DNA of 64,000 bases from Nitratireductor indicus C115. Lineage in GTDB: Bacteria > Pseudomonadota > Alphaproteobacteria > Rhizobiales > Rhizobiaceae. The notes below the pieces were generated by a model that was given only the letters and a program-made list of their open reading frames with translations, did no database searches and had not been told where the DNA came from. This document shows, one piece after another, positions 45,717 to 52,926 of the stretch (within the stretch, counting starts at the first letter, position 1; each line of letters opens with the position of its first letter). The position numbers and the translations under genes are program-made. The DNA is taken from positions 1 to 64,000 of the forward strand of contig NZ_AMSI01000016.1 in the NCBI RefSeq assembly GCF_000300515.1. Direction: 5' to 3'.

Positions 45717-46895
45717 ATGGCTTGGAACTGGCCTTGGACGAAACGTCCGCAGGGCGCGGGCGTGCGCGCGCCGGAGGAGACGAAGGCGACGGGTGCGGGC
45801 GGCTTCGTCGCGCTGCATCGCGAGGCGGAAGCGCGCTGGTCGCAGCGTGACTACGCGGCGCTGGGGCGCGAGGGGTTCATGAGGAACCCGGTCGCCCACC
45901 GCGCCGTGCGGCTGGTGGCGGAGGCTGCGGGCGCAGTGCCGTGGCTGCTCTACGAAGGTGCGCGCGAACATGACAGACATCCAGTTCTCGACCTGATGGC
46001 CCGGCCCAACCAGAGACAGGCCGGAAGCAGCTTCATGGAGGCGCTGTACGGTCATCTGCTCCTGGCTGGAAACGCCTATATTCAGATGCTGGAAACAGGC
46101 ACGGGAACGCGTGAACTGCATCTTCTGCGTCCCGACCGGGTGACGGTGGTGGCCGATGGCGGCGGCTGGCCGGTGGCGCTCGACTACCGCGAGGGCAAGG
46201 CGCGTGAGCGCGTGGCGCTGGAAACGGGGGCTGCCCTCCAGCTCGGCCTGTTCCACCCGCTCGACGATCATTACGGATTCGCGCCGCTGGGTGCCGCGCT
46301 GATGGCGCTCGACACGCACAACCAGGCGGCGCGCTGGAACAAGGCGCTGCTTGACAATTCTGCGCGGCCCTCCGGCGCGCTGGTCTATGCGCCGAAGGAG
46401 GGCGGCAATCTCTCGGAAGACCAGTTCGACCGGCTGAAGGCGGAACTGGAGCAGGGCTATGCGGGCGCGGCACGGGCCGGCCGCCCCTTGCTTCTGGAAG
46501 GCGGGCTCGACTGGAAGGCGATGAGCCTGTCGCCGCGCGACATGGACTTCATGGCGGCGAAGAACGGGGCGGCGCGCGACATCGCGCTGGCGCTCGGCGT
46601 GCCGCCCATGCTGCTCGGCATTCCCGGCGACAACACCTATGCGAACTATCAGGAGGCGAACCGGGCCTTCTATCGCCTGACCGTGCTGCCGATGGTGGGG
46701 CGGGTGGCGAAGGAGCTTTCGGCCTGGCTCAAGCCGGTCTTCGGAGGCGAGTTGCGGCTTTGGTACGACGCGGACGCCATGGAGGGGCTGTCGGCGGAGC
46801 GCGAGGCGCTGTGGAAGAGGCTCGCGGCAGCCGACTTCCTGACCGACGACGAGAAGCGCGAGGCTGTCGGATACGCTCCTGGAGGCGAGCGGTAG
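45717..46895 (+). CDS. GTA gene 3, portal protein (HK97 family)
   Basis: A 392-residue phage portal. Family features include HRAVRLVAEAAGAVPWLLYEG near the N-terminus, GNAYIQM, and the C-terminal AKNGAARDIALALGVPPMLLGIPGDNTYANYQEANRAFY, the most conserved stretch of HK97-type portals. The protein forms the ring through which DNA enters the head and which joins head and tail. ATG 45717 was chosen. It is separated from terL by a repeat-containing gap. Confidence 0.93.
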   Translation: MAWNWPWTKRPQGAGVRAPEETKATGAGGFVALHREAEARWSQRDYAALGREGFMRNPVAHRAVRLVAEAAGAVPWLLYEGAREHDRHPVLDLMARPNQRQAGSSFMEALYGHLLLAGNAYIQMLETGTGTRELHLLRPDRVTVVADGGGWPVALDYREGKARERVALETGAALQLGLFHPLDDHYGFAPLGAALMALDTHNQAARWNKALLDNSARPSGALVYAPKEGGNLSEDQFDRLKAELEQGYAGAARAGRPLLLEGGLDWKAMSLSPRDMDFMAAKNGAARDIALALGVPPMLLGIPGDNTYANYQEANRAFYRLTVLPMVGRVAKELSAWLKPVFGGELRLWYDADAMEGLSAEREALWKRLAAADFLTDDEKREAVGYAPGGER

Positions 46896-46900
46896 GGGCC

Positions 46901-47095
46901 ATGATGTCTGAAGCCCCGCGTCTTGCCGTGCGCCCTCGCGGCGAGGCGGCCTGGTTCCGTTTGCTGACCGCCGCCGGACGCCTCGAACGAGCGCTGAAAC
47001 ACAACCCGAGATGGAATATCCAAGGATTGAACGATGCTGATGGCAGGCTCTACAAGCTGTTTGACATCTCGGTTTTCGGAAAGAACAATTCGTAA
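46901..47095 (+). CDS. Small ORF after the portal gene, possible accessory GTA protein
   Basis: A 64-residue basic reading frame starting 5 bp after the portal stop, with TAGGGG before ATG 46901. It contains AWFRLLTAAGRLERALKHN, an amphipathic basic helix. I recognise no family and RcGTA has no counterpart at this place. Gene-like spacing supports it; the repeats downstream and the odd C-terminus speak against it. Confidence 0.4.
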   Translation: MMSEAPRLAVRPRGEAAWFRLLTAAGRLERALKHNPRWNIQGLNDADGRLYKLFDISVFGKNNS

Positions 47096-47105
47096 ACTCA
47101 ACGGC

Positions 47106-47150
47106 TTACAGCGTCCTATGCGCATCCGAATGGACGTGCGGAAATGTAAG
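47106..47150. repeat. Short palindromic repeat, copy F
   Basis: TTACAGCGTCCTATGCGCATCCGAATGGACG-type sequence with GCGTCC and GGACGT arms and an ATGCGCAT core. It resembles the module of copies D and E and lies just before copy B. Confidence 0.5.
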
Positions 47151-47192
47151 GCATCTGTTTAGTCCGGCCAGTTTGCCTGACTGAGAAGTCCG

Positions 47193-47296
47193 TTAGAGCT
47201 GTTCATCGTTTCATGGAAACGCTGTCCCGTTCCAGCTCCTTGTTTTCCGCATTTATACGGACGTCAGATGATCCCGTCTGACTGCAAAATGCCCTA
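47193..47296. repeat. Palindromic mosaic repeat, copy B
   Basis: It begins TTAGAGCTGTTCATCG, contains CGTTTCATGGAAACG, then TTTTCCGCATTTATACGGA, the hairpin GTCAGATG-ATCC-CGTCTGAC (47263-47282), and ends AAAATGCCCTAA. The order is the same as copy A. It fills most of the gap between g3 and g3.5. Confidence 0.87.
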
Positions 47297-47326
47297 AGGC
47301 AAAATTCCACATACGAGGATTCTCCA

Positions 47327-47689
47327 ATGACCGATCTGACCCAGGCGGGCTGGATATGGCTCGCCAAGGGGGCTGGCGCTGTGGCCGGCTCCGCTATCTC
47401 GCTCGCCTATATCCTGCCTAAGCACCGGCGCGATGCCGCCATTCGTTTCGCGGTCGGTGTCGTTTGCGGGATGATTTTCGGCGGTGCGACCGGACTGAAG
47501 CTCTCCGAACAGCTGGGCCTGACGGCAAAGCTCGGACCCGCCGAGATCATGCTGATGGGGGCGGCGGCGGCGAGCCTGTGCGCCTGGAGCGCCATCGGTC
47601 TCTTGCTGCGCTATTTCCACACGCGCGCAGCCGAACGCGGCGCTGGCCGCGCGCAGATCCGCGAACCTCACCAACAGAAAGGCATTTAG
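47327..47689 (+). CDS. GTA gene 3.5, small membrane protein
   Basis: A 120-residue protein with three hydrophobic segments (around residues 13-30, 42-58 and 72-92) and a basic C-terminus. Its place between portal and prohead protease matches g3.5 of GTA clusters; in Rhizobiales this family is, as far as I recall, called DUF6107. The function is unknown. Membrane character is unusual for a head gene and could relate to assembly or release. Confidence 0.7.
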   Translation: MTDLTQAGWIWLAKGAGAVAGSAISLAYILPKHRRDAAIRFAVGVVCGMIFGGATGLKLSEQLGLTAKLGPAEIMLMGAAAASLCAWSAIGLLLRYFHTRAAERGAGRAQIREPHQQKGI

Positions 47690-47691
47690 CG

Positions 47692-48381
47692 ATGCAAGCA
47701 TGCGAGGCGGTGATGCCCGAAGAGCGCAAATTTGCCGGGCTCGACATCGAGGCGGTGGAAACCGACGGCACTTTTTCCGGCTATGCGAGCCTTTTCGGTC
47801 GGGTGGACCTGGGGCGTGATGCGGTGGAGCGGGGCGCATTTGCCCGTTCCATCGAGCGGCGCGGTGCCGGGGGCATCCGCATGCTGTTCCAGCACGACCC
47901 GGCCGAGCCTATCGGCGTCTGGGAGGAGGTGCGGGAGGATGCGCGTGGTCTCTTCGTGCGCGGCCGGTTGGCGCTTGGTGTCGCCAAGGCACGCGAGGTG
48001 CGGGAGCTGATGCGCGACCACGCTCTCGACGGGCTTTCCATAGGCTTTCGCACCGTAAGGGCGCGAACAGAGGCCAAAACCGGGGTGCGGCGCATCCTGG
48101 AGGCCGATTTGTGGGAGATTTCGGTCGTCACCTTTCCCATGTTGCCGGAGGCGCGTGTGGACACGGTGAAGACTGTTCGAAACGGCGTGCCGCTGCCCAC
48201 GGCGCGCGAATTCGAGCGTTGGCTGACGCGGGATGCGGGGCTGACGCGACGCGAGGCCCGGGTGGTGATCGCCAAGGGCTTTGCAGCTTTGTCGCGCGAG
48301 CGGGATGCCGCGCCGGGTGAAAACGCAAACGGGCAGCTGGCGGCTTTGATCCGCCGGGCAGCCTGCATGTTCAGCGATTAG
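47692..48381 (+). CDS. GTA gene 4, HK97-type prohead protease
   Basis: A 229-residue U35-family protease. The core contains FSGYASLFGRVDLGRDAVERGAF, the QHDPAEPIG segment with the catalytic His, and LSIGFRTVRA with the catalytic Ser. It processes the capsid protein during head maturation. The start at 47692 follows the g3.5 stop by 2 bp. The TAG stop (48379-48381) lies in the edge of repeat copy D, so the C-terminal end may have been set by that insertion. Confidence 0.92.
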   Translation: MQACEAVMPEERKFAGLDIEAVETDGTFSGYASLFGRVDLGRDAVERGAFARSIERRGAGGIRMLFQHDPAEPIGVWEEVREDARGLFVRGRLALGVAKAREVRELMRDHALDGLSIGFRTVRARTEAKTGVRRILEADLWEISVVTFPMLPEARVDTVKTVRNGVPLPTAREFERWLTRDAGLTRREARVVIAKGFAALSRERDAAPGENANGQLAALIRRAACMFSD

Positions 48382-48418
48382 AGCACCATGCGTCCGATCG
48401 GATGCGCAAATGGTGCTC
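48378..48418. repeat. Palindromic repeat, copy D
   Basis: GAGCACCAT (48381-48389) and ATGGTGCTC (48410-48418) are perfect arms, with an inner GCGTCCGATCGGATGC palindrome. It begins TTAGAGCA and supplies the g4 stop codon. It lies inside the g4-g5 gap. Confidence 0.8.
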
Positions 48419-48453
48419 CATCTTCATGTTTTCAGCAGTTGCGCGGAAACAAA

Positions 48454-49731
48454 ATGCTCAAGGGATTGAAGCCAATGACGGCACACAATGAAATGCACGC
48501 GCCGGAGGTGAAGGCGGCACCGGACCAAGGCGATCTGACGGCGGCATTCGAGGAGTTCATGACCTCGTTCGAGGCTTTCAAGGAGGCCAATGATGAAAAG
48601 CTCAGCCAATTGGAGAGGCGTGGCGCCGATCCGGTGACGGTTGAGAAGGTGGAGCGCATCTCGCGCGCCCTCGACACGCAGAAGCAGGCAATCGACGGGC
48701 TGGCGTTGAAGAAGGTGCGTCCGACGCTTGGGCGCGAAGGCGGTACGAGCTTTGCGGACCTGGAACGCAAACAGGCCTTCGATGCCTATATGCGCTCCGG
48801 CGACGAGCGCAGCCTACGGGCGCTGGAGGAAAAATCCTTGTCCTACGGCTCAGGCCCGGATGGCGGCTATCTTGTGCCCGACGAAACGGAAGCGGCGATT
48901 GGTGCCCGGCTTGCGGATCTGTCGCCGATCCGCTCCATTGCTTCGGTGCGGCAGGTCTCCAGTGCGGTTCTTAAAAAGCCCTTCGCGGTCAGCGGTCCTT
49001 CCGTGGGCTGGGTGGCCGAAACGGCGGCACGGCCGGAAACGGCTGCAAGCACGCTCGATGAACTGCAATTTCCGACGGCGGAACTTTATGCCATGCCTGC
49101 GGCGACCGCGGCTCTTCTGGATGACAGCGTCATCGATCTGGACCAGTGGATCGCCAGCGAGGTGGAGACAGCCTTCGCCGAACAGGAAGGCGCTGCCTTC
49201 GTCAACGGCAATGGCGTGAACAAGCCGAAGGGCTTTCTCAATTACACCCAGGTGGACGATACGGGCTGGAGCTGGGGGAAGGTCGGCTACACTCTGACGG
49301 GAGTAAGCGGAGAACTCCCTGCAACGGATTCTTCCGACGTGCTGGTTGATCTCGTCTATGCGCTGAAGGCCGGCTACCGTCAGAATGCGAGCTGGGTCAT
49401 GAACCGCAAGACACAGGCGACGCTGCGCAAGCTGAAGGATGCCGACGGCAATTATATGTGGCAGCCGCCGGCAAGCCCCGGCAGCCGCGCCATGCTGATG
49501 GGGTTCCCGCTTGTGGAGGCGGAGGACATGCCCGACATCGGTGCGGACACGACGCCCATCGCCTTCGGCGATTTCCGCCGCTTCTACCTGATCGTGGATC
49601 GCATGGGCGTTCGGGTCCTGCGCGACCCCTATTCGGCGAAGCCCTATGTGCTGTTCTACACGACCAAGCGCGTGGGCGGCGGCATCCAGGATTTCGAGGC
49701 GGCGAAGCTTCTCAAATTCGGCACCGCCTGA
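48454..49731 (+). CDS. GTA gene 5, HK97-type major capsid protein
   Basis: A 425-residue capsid precursor. Residues 1-110 form the charged helical delta-like region that the protease would remove, and the mature part starts near SLSYGSGPDGGYLVPDE. The HK97 fold is supported by GWVAETAARPET, FVNGNGVNKPKGFLN and the C-terminal FGDFRRFYLIVDRMGVRVLRDP. ATG 48454 was taken; ATG 48475 is an equally reasonable start. The stop codon is inside the first unit of a tandem repeat. Confidence 0.94.
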   Translation: MLKGLKPMTAHNEMHAPEVKAAPDQGDLTAAFEEFMTSFEAFKEANDEKLSQLERRGADPVTVEKVERISRALDTQKQAIDGLALKKVRPTLGREGGTSFADLERKQAFDAYMRSGDERSLRALEEKSLSYGSGPDGGYLVPDETEAAIGARLADLSPIRSIASVRQVSSAVLKKPFAVSGPSVGWVAETAARPETAASTLDELQFPTAELYAMPAATAALLDDSVIDLDQWIASEVETAFAEQEGAAFVNGNGVNKPKGFLNYTQVDDTGWSWGKVGYTLTGVSGELPATDSSDVLVDLVYALKAGYRQNASWVMNRKTQATLRKLKDADGNYMWQPPASPGSRAMLMGFPLVEAEDMPDIGADTTPIAFGDFRRFYLIVDRMGVRVLRDPYSAKPYVLFYTTKRVGGGIQDFEAAKLLKFGTA

Positions 49732-49795
49732 CGCCGATAGCGGCACTGCCCGATGCCGATAGCGGCATTGCCCGACGCCGATAGCGGCATTGCGA
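49730..49795 (+). repeat. Three tandem 22-bp repeats after the capsid gene
   Basis: The unit GAYGCCGATAGCGGCAYTGCCC occurs three times without gaps; the third copy differs at the last bases. Each unit contains the mini-palindrome GCCG-ATAG-CGGC. The first unit overlaps the capsid stop codon. Confidence 0.92.
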
Positions 49796-49803
49796 GCTTA
49801 ATC

Positions 49804-49835
49804 ACGGCCCCGGATTTCCGGGGCCGTTTCATTTT
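49804..49835 (+). terminator. Intra-cluster rho-independent terminator or attenuator
   Basis: ACGGCCCCGG and CCGGGGCCGT form a 10-bp GC stem with loop ATTT, followed by TTCATTTT. It lies between the capsid gene and g6, so it may lower transcription of the tail genes relative to the head genes. Confidence 0.8.
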
Positions 49836-49853
49836 CCGCCAAGGGGTTGCTTT

Positions 49854-50426
49854 ATGACGCTTTTCCGAATGCTCGATCCAGCGGTCGAGCCGGTGACGCT
49901 TTCCGAGGTGAAAGCGCATCTGAGGATCGATCACACGCAGGAGGACGGACTGATCGAAGGGCTGATCCGCGCCGCCCGCCAGGAGGTGGAGAGGGCAACG
50001 GGGCAGGCCCTGATCGACCAGGCCTGGCGACTGGTGCTCGATGATTGGCCGCCGCAGGATACGGTTTTTCTGCGGCGCACGCCCGTAAAGGCGGTTCTCG
50101 CCGTGACGCTGTTCGATGCCGATGGCGCGGGATCCGTGATCGATCCGGCCACCTATTTGCTCGATTCTGTCTCGTTGCCGGCAAGACTGCACTTTTCGCG
50201 CAGACCGTTGGAGCCGGGGCAGGCACTGAATGGCATCGAGATCGATTTTTCGGCCGGATATGGCGAAGCGGGCACCGATGTGCCGGACCTTCTGCGCCGG
50301 GCAATTCTGATGCTCACGGGACATTGGTACGAGTTTCGCGCCCAATATGGCGTCGCAGACCAGCCGGTTTCGCTGCCGCAGGGCTTTCAGCGGCTCATCG
50401 ACGCTTTCCGCATGCCGAGGCTCTGA
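49854..50426 (+). CDS. GTA gene 6, head-tail connector (gp6-like)
   Basis: A 190-residue protein with the gp6-like adaptor core VTLSEVKAHLRIDHTQEDGLIEGLIRAARQEVERATGQALIDQ near the N-terminus, followed by a beta-rich domain with FSAGYGEAGTDVPDLLRRAILML. It would form the ring under the portal. The stop overlaps the g7 start (TGATG). Confidence 0.9.
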   Translation: MTLFRMLDPAVEPVTLSEVKAHLRIDHTQEDGLIEGLIRAARQEVERATGQALIDQAWRLVLDDWPPQDTVFLRRTPVKAVLAVTLFDADGAGSVIDPATYLLDSVSLPARLHFSRRPLEPGQALNGIEIDFSAGYGEAGTDVPDLLRRAILMLTGHWYEFRAQYGVADQPVSLPQGFQRLIDAFRMPRL

Positions 50427-50761
50427 TGCGCATCCAGTTCATCGATCCGGGCGCATTTCGAACGGAAATGCGGCTCGAGGAACCGCTTGCGGTATCGGAT
50501 GGCGCCGGCGGATTCACCGAAAGCTGGCGTGAGGTCGCAAGCCTGCTCGCCATGATCGAACCGGTGAGCCCCGGTGCATTTTTCGGAGCCGGACAGGACC
50601 ATGAGACCGTGACGCACCGCATCACGATGCGTTTTCGCAACGATGTGCGCAGCGGCATGCAGCTTGCCCGCTCCGGCAGGAACTTCGCGATCCTGAATGC
50701 CTACGATCCAGACGAGACGGGCCGGTATCTGGTTTGCCGGGTAAGGGAGGAAGGACGGTGA
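50426..50761 (+). CDS. GTA gene 7, head closure / head-tail adaptor
   Basis: A 111-residue beta-barrel-type protein of the phage head-tail joining (SPP1 gp16-like) family. Supporting segments are RIQFIDPGAFRTEMRLEEP, TESWREVASLLAMIEPVSP and HRITMRFRNDVRSGMQL. It overlaps g6 by 3 bp and the next small ORF by 4 bp. Confidence 0.88.
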   Translation: MRIQFIDPGAFRTEMRLEEPLAVSDGAGGFTESWREVASLLAMIEPVSPGAFFGAGQDHETVTHRITMRFRNDVRSGMQLARSGRNFAILNAYDPDETGRYLVCRVREEGR

Positions 50762-50913
50762 AGATATCCATGAAAACCACCCTTGACGACATGGTGCGCA
50801 CCCTGCGTCGGCTTGCGCACCGGACGGTCGAGCAGGCGGCGATTGAGAAACAGAAGGAGCGCGCGAGGCGTTTGCGCACGAATGTGGAGAAGGGTGATGC
50901 AGGCAGCACTTGA
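50758..50913 (+). CDS. Small basic ORF between GTA genes 7 and 8
   Basis: A 51-residue reading frame from GTG 50758, with GGGAGG about 10 nt upstream; an in-frame ATG at 50770 gives 47 residues. It overlaps the g7 stop by 4 bp and the g8 start by 17 bp, the pattern of translational coupling. The product is an amphipathic basic helix (LDDMVRTLRRLAHRTVEQAAIEKQ and KERARRLR). No RcGTA counterpart is known to me at this place. It is shorter than common annotation cut-offs. Confidence 0.55.
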   Translation: MKISMKTTLDDMVRTLRRLAHRTVEQAAIEKQKERARRLRTNVEKGDAGST

Positions 50914-51301
50914 ACTGCAAAAAGCCATTCTTTCAGCACTTTCCGACCACGCGCCGCTCGTTCAAGCGCTTGGAGGAGCGAAGTTTCACGATCTGACGCC
51001 CATGCGTACCGCCTATCCCTATGTGACCTTCGGTCCGTCGAGCATCCATGACTGGAGCACGGATACCGAACAGGGCAGCGAACATTTCTTCACGCTCAAT
51101 ATCTGGTCTGGCGCCAAGGGCAAGGCAGAGGCGCTGGTGCTGATCGAAGCGGTGCGCAAGGCGTTGGTGGAGATGGAGCCTGCGATGAATGGGTTCAATC
51201 TGGTGAACCTTCGCCAGGAAAGCGCGGAAATTCGCTTCGACGACGATCTCGGCGCGCATCACGGGCTCATGCGTTTTCGTGCCGTGATCGAACCCGCATG
51301 A
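50897..51301 (+). CDS. GTA gene 8, tail terminator (DUF3168)
   Basis: A 134-residue protein of the DUF3168 family. Diagnostic segments are LQKAILSALSDHAPLVQALGG, YPYVTFG, and EHFFTLNIWSGAKGKAEALVLIEAVRKAL. It caps the tail tube at the head end. ATG 50897 lies inside the end of the small upstream ORF. Confidence 0.92.
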   Translation: MQAALELQKAILSALSDHAPLVQALGGAKFHDLTPMRTAYPYVTFGPSSIHDWSTDTEQGSEHFFTLNIWSGAKGKAEALVLIEAVRKALVEMEPAMNGFNLVNLRQESAEIRFDDDLGAHHGLMRFRAVIEPA

Positions 51302-51329
51302 CGACAGTTCAGAAAACTGGAGAATTTCG

Positions 51330-51746
51330 ATGGTGGCGAAGAAGGGTAAGGACCTTCTGCTCAAGCTCGACATGAGCGGGGCGGGGGATTTCACGACAGT
51401 GGCGGGACTGCGCGCCAAGCGCCTCGCTTTCAACAGTGAAACGGTAGATGTGACGGACGCGGATTCGGCCGGTCGCTGGCGCGAACTTCTGGCGGGAAGC
51501 GGCGTGCAACGCGCCGGCCTGAGCGGTTCGGGCATCTTCAAGGACAGCGCGTCGGACGCGGCGATCCGCGCCCGGTTCTTCGCCGGCGACATCGTTTTCT
51601 GGCAGGTGGTCTTGCCCGGCTTCGGCACGGTGGAGGGCCCCTTCCAGATTACCGCGCTCGAATATGGCGGCAGCCATGACGGCGAAGTCACCTTCGAAAT
51701 GGCGCTGGAATCGGCCGGCGCAATCAGCTTCACGGGTGCGGCATGA
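51330..51746 (+). CDS. GTA gene 9, major tail protein (TP901-1 family)
   Basis: A 138-residue tail-tube protein. The motifs GKDLLLKLD, DVTDADSAGRWRELLAGSG and GSGIFKDSASDAAIRARFFAGD match the TP901-1-type major tail family of GTAs. It overlaps g10 by 4 bp. Confidence 0.94.
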   Translation: MVAKKGKDLLLKLDMSGAGDFTTVAGLRAKRLAFNSETVDVTDADSAGRWRELLAGSGVQRAGLSGSGIFKDSASDAAIRARFFAGDIVFWQVVLPGFGTVEGPFQITALEYGGSHDGEVTFEMALESAGAISFTGAA

Positions 51747-52111
51747 GTGGAACGGTGAATGGGGTGAACCGTCGACGCGGCGAGGTGTCGGCCAGGCTTG
51801 ACGGAATGGAATACAGGCTGTGCCTGACGCTTGGCGCTCTGGCCGAACTGGAGGACGCCTTTGCGGCGGACGATCTCGCTCAGCTCGTCGAGCGGTTTTC
51901 GGTGGGCCGGCTTTCGGCGCGCGACATGATGAGGATCATCGCGGCGGGATTGCGGGGCGGCGGGCATGGCGTAAGCGATGAGGAGCTTGGCCTGATGCGC
52001 TGCGATGGTGGGGCTGCCGGTTACGCACAGATCGTTGCCGCCCTTCTTGCCGCGACTTTCGGAGAAGAGAATAGGGACGCGGCGCGGGAGCCTTCCACGC
52101 CAAACCCTTGA
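51743..52111 (+). CDS. GTA gene 10, gene transfer agent family protein (DUF3356)
   Basis: A 122-residue protein with GEVSARLDGMEYRLCLTLGALAELEDAF and a helical C-terminus, matching the GTA gp10 family. It probably acts as a tail assembly chaperone together with the next gene. It overlaps both neighbours by 4 bp. Confidence 0.9.
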   Translation: MSGTVNGVNRRRGEVSARLDGMEYRLCLTLGALAELEDAFAADDLAQLVERFSVGRLSARDMMRIIAAGLRGGGHGVSDEELGLMRCDGGAAGYAQIVAALLAATFGEENRDAAREPSTPNP

Positions 52112-52353
52112 ATGCCGCAGCAGGCGAGCGCCGTCCGTTCCCCTGGCGGGAGGTGATGGCATTCGGCCTTGGCCTGCTGCGGCTTCCACCGGCCGCCTTC
52201 TGGGCACTGACGCCACGCGAACTTGCGGTTCTGCTGGGCGCTGCCCGGGAAGGGGGAGGGACAGCGCCCGGTCGCAGAGAGCTCGACGAGATGATGCGGC
52301 ATTTCCCCGACCCGCCGCAGGAACAGGCAAAAGAAGGAGAAGAGCGTGGCTGA
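52108..52353 (+). CDS. GTA gene 10.1, tail assembly chaperone-like protein
   Basis: An 81-residue protein with FPWREVMAFGLGLLRLPPAAFWALTPREL, the conserved core of the small GTA family (rcc01693-type). It lies in the canonical place between g10 and the tape measure gene and overlaps the latter by 8 bp. The overlap resembles the chaperone pairs G/GT of phages, although I see no slippery site. Confidence 0.88.
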   Translation: MNAAAGERRPFPWREVMAFGLGLLRLPPAAFWALTPRELAVLLGAAREGGGTAPGRRELDEMMRHFPDPPQEQAKEGEERG

Positions 52354-52912
52354 GGATGTGACATTCGAAATCAGAGCCGACACGAAGCCCTTCGAGACGG
52401 CCCTGAACGACCTGAAGGGGCTGGCCGATGACTTTGGCCGGCAGATGACCGGTGCGCTGAAGAGCGCGGTGGTGAGCGGCAAATCGTTCGAGGACGTGTT
52501 GCGCAATATCGGCCTCAATCTGGCCGGTATGGCGCTGTCGCAGGCCTTGCAACCGTTGAGCGCTTTGGGGTCGTCACTCTTTTCGGGACTCTTCGGCGGG
52601 GCGCTGCCCTTTGCCAAGGGCGGTGTGCCGGGCTCGGTGATGCCGTTTGCCAATGGAGGCGTCGTTTCGGCTCCAACCTATTTTCCGATGGGCGGCAATA
52701 TGGGCCTGATGGGAGAGGCGGGTGCGGAGGCGATCCTGCCATTGCAACGCGGCGCGGACGGGCGGCTGGGGGTTGCCATGAATGGCGGGGCCCCCGCCGC
52801 GACCGTGGTGTTCAATGTGTCGACGCCGGACGCAGCTTCCTTCCGCAAGTCCGAGGCGCAGATCACCGGCATGCTCGCCCGCGCGGTGACGCGTGGCGCG
52901 CGGCGCATGTGA
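52346..52912 (+). CDS. GTA gene 11, short tape measure protein
   Basis: A 188-residue protein starting with GTG. It has an N-terminal helical region (DVTFEIRADTKPFETALNDLKGLADDFGRQ), a Gly-rich hydrophobic middle with FAKGGV and FANGGVVSAPTYFPMGG repeats, and GEAGAEAILPL, all typical of tape measure C-terminal parts. The short length is normal for GTAs, whose tails are short, so it is not a truncation. Confidence 0.88.
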   Translation: MAEDVTFEIRADTKPFETALNDLKGLADDFGRQMTGALKSAVVSGKSFEDVLRNIGLNLAGMALSQALQPLSALGSSLFSGLFGGALPFAKGGVPGSVMPFANGGVVSAPTYFPMGGNMGLMGEAGAEAILPLQRGADGRLGVAMNGGAPAATVVFNVSTPDAASFRKSEAQITGMLARAVTRGARRM

Positions 52913-52926
52913 AGGGCTGACTGGTC

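Noticed and set aside
50933-52552. 539-codon minus-strand frame within the GTA cluster
   Set aside because: It runs across five overlapping, recognised GTA genes on the plus strand; a GC shadow.
52346-52912. Tape measure gene as a truncated pseudogene
   Set aside because: 188 residues is short for a phage but usual for GTAs, which have short tails; the frame is intact and flanked by normal overlaps.
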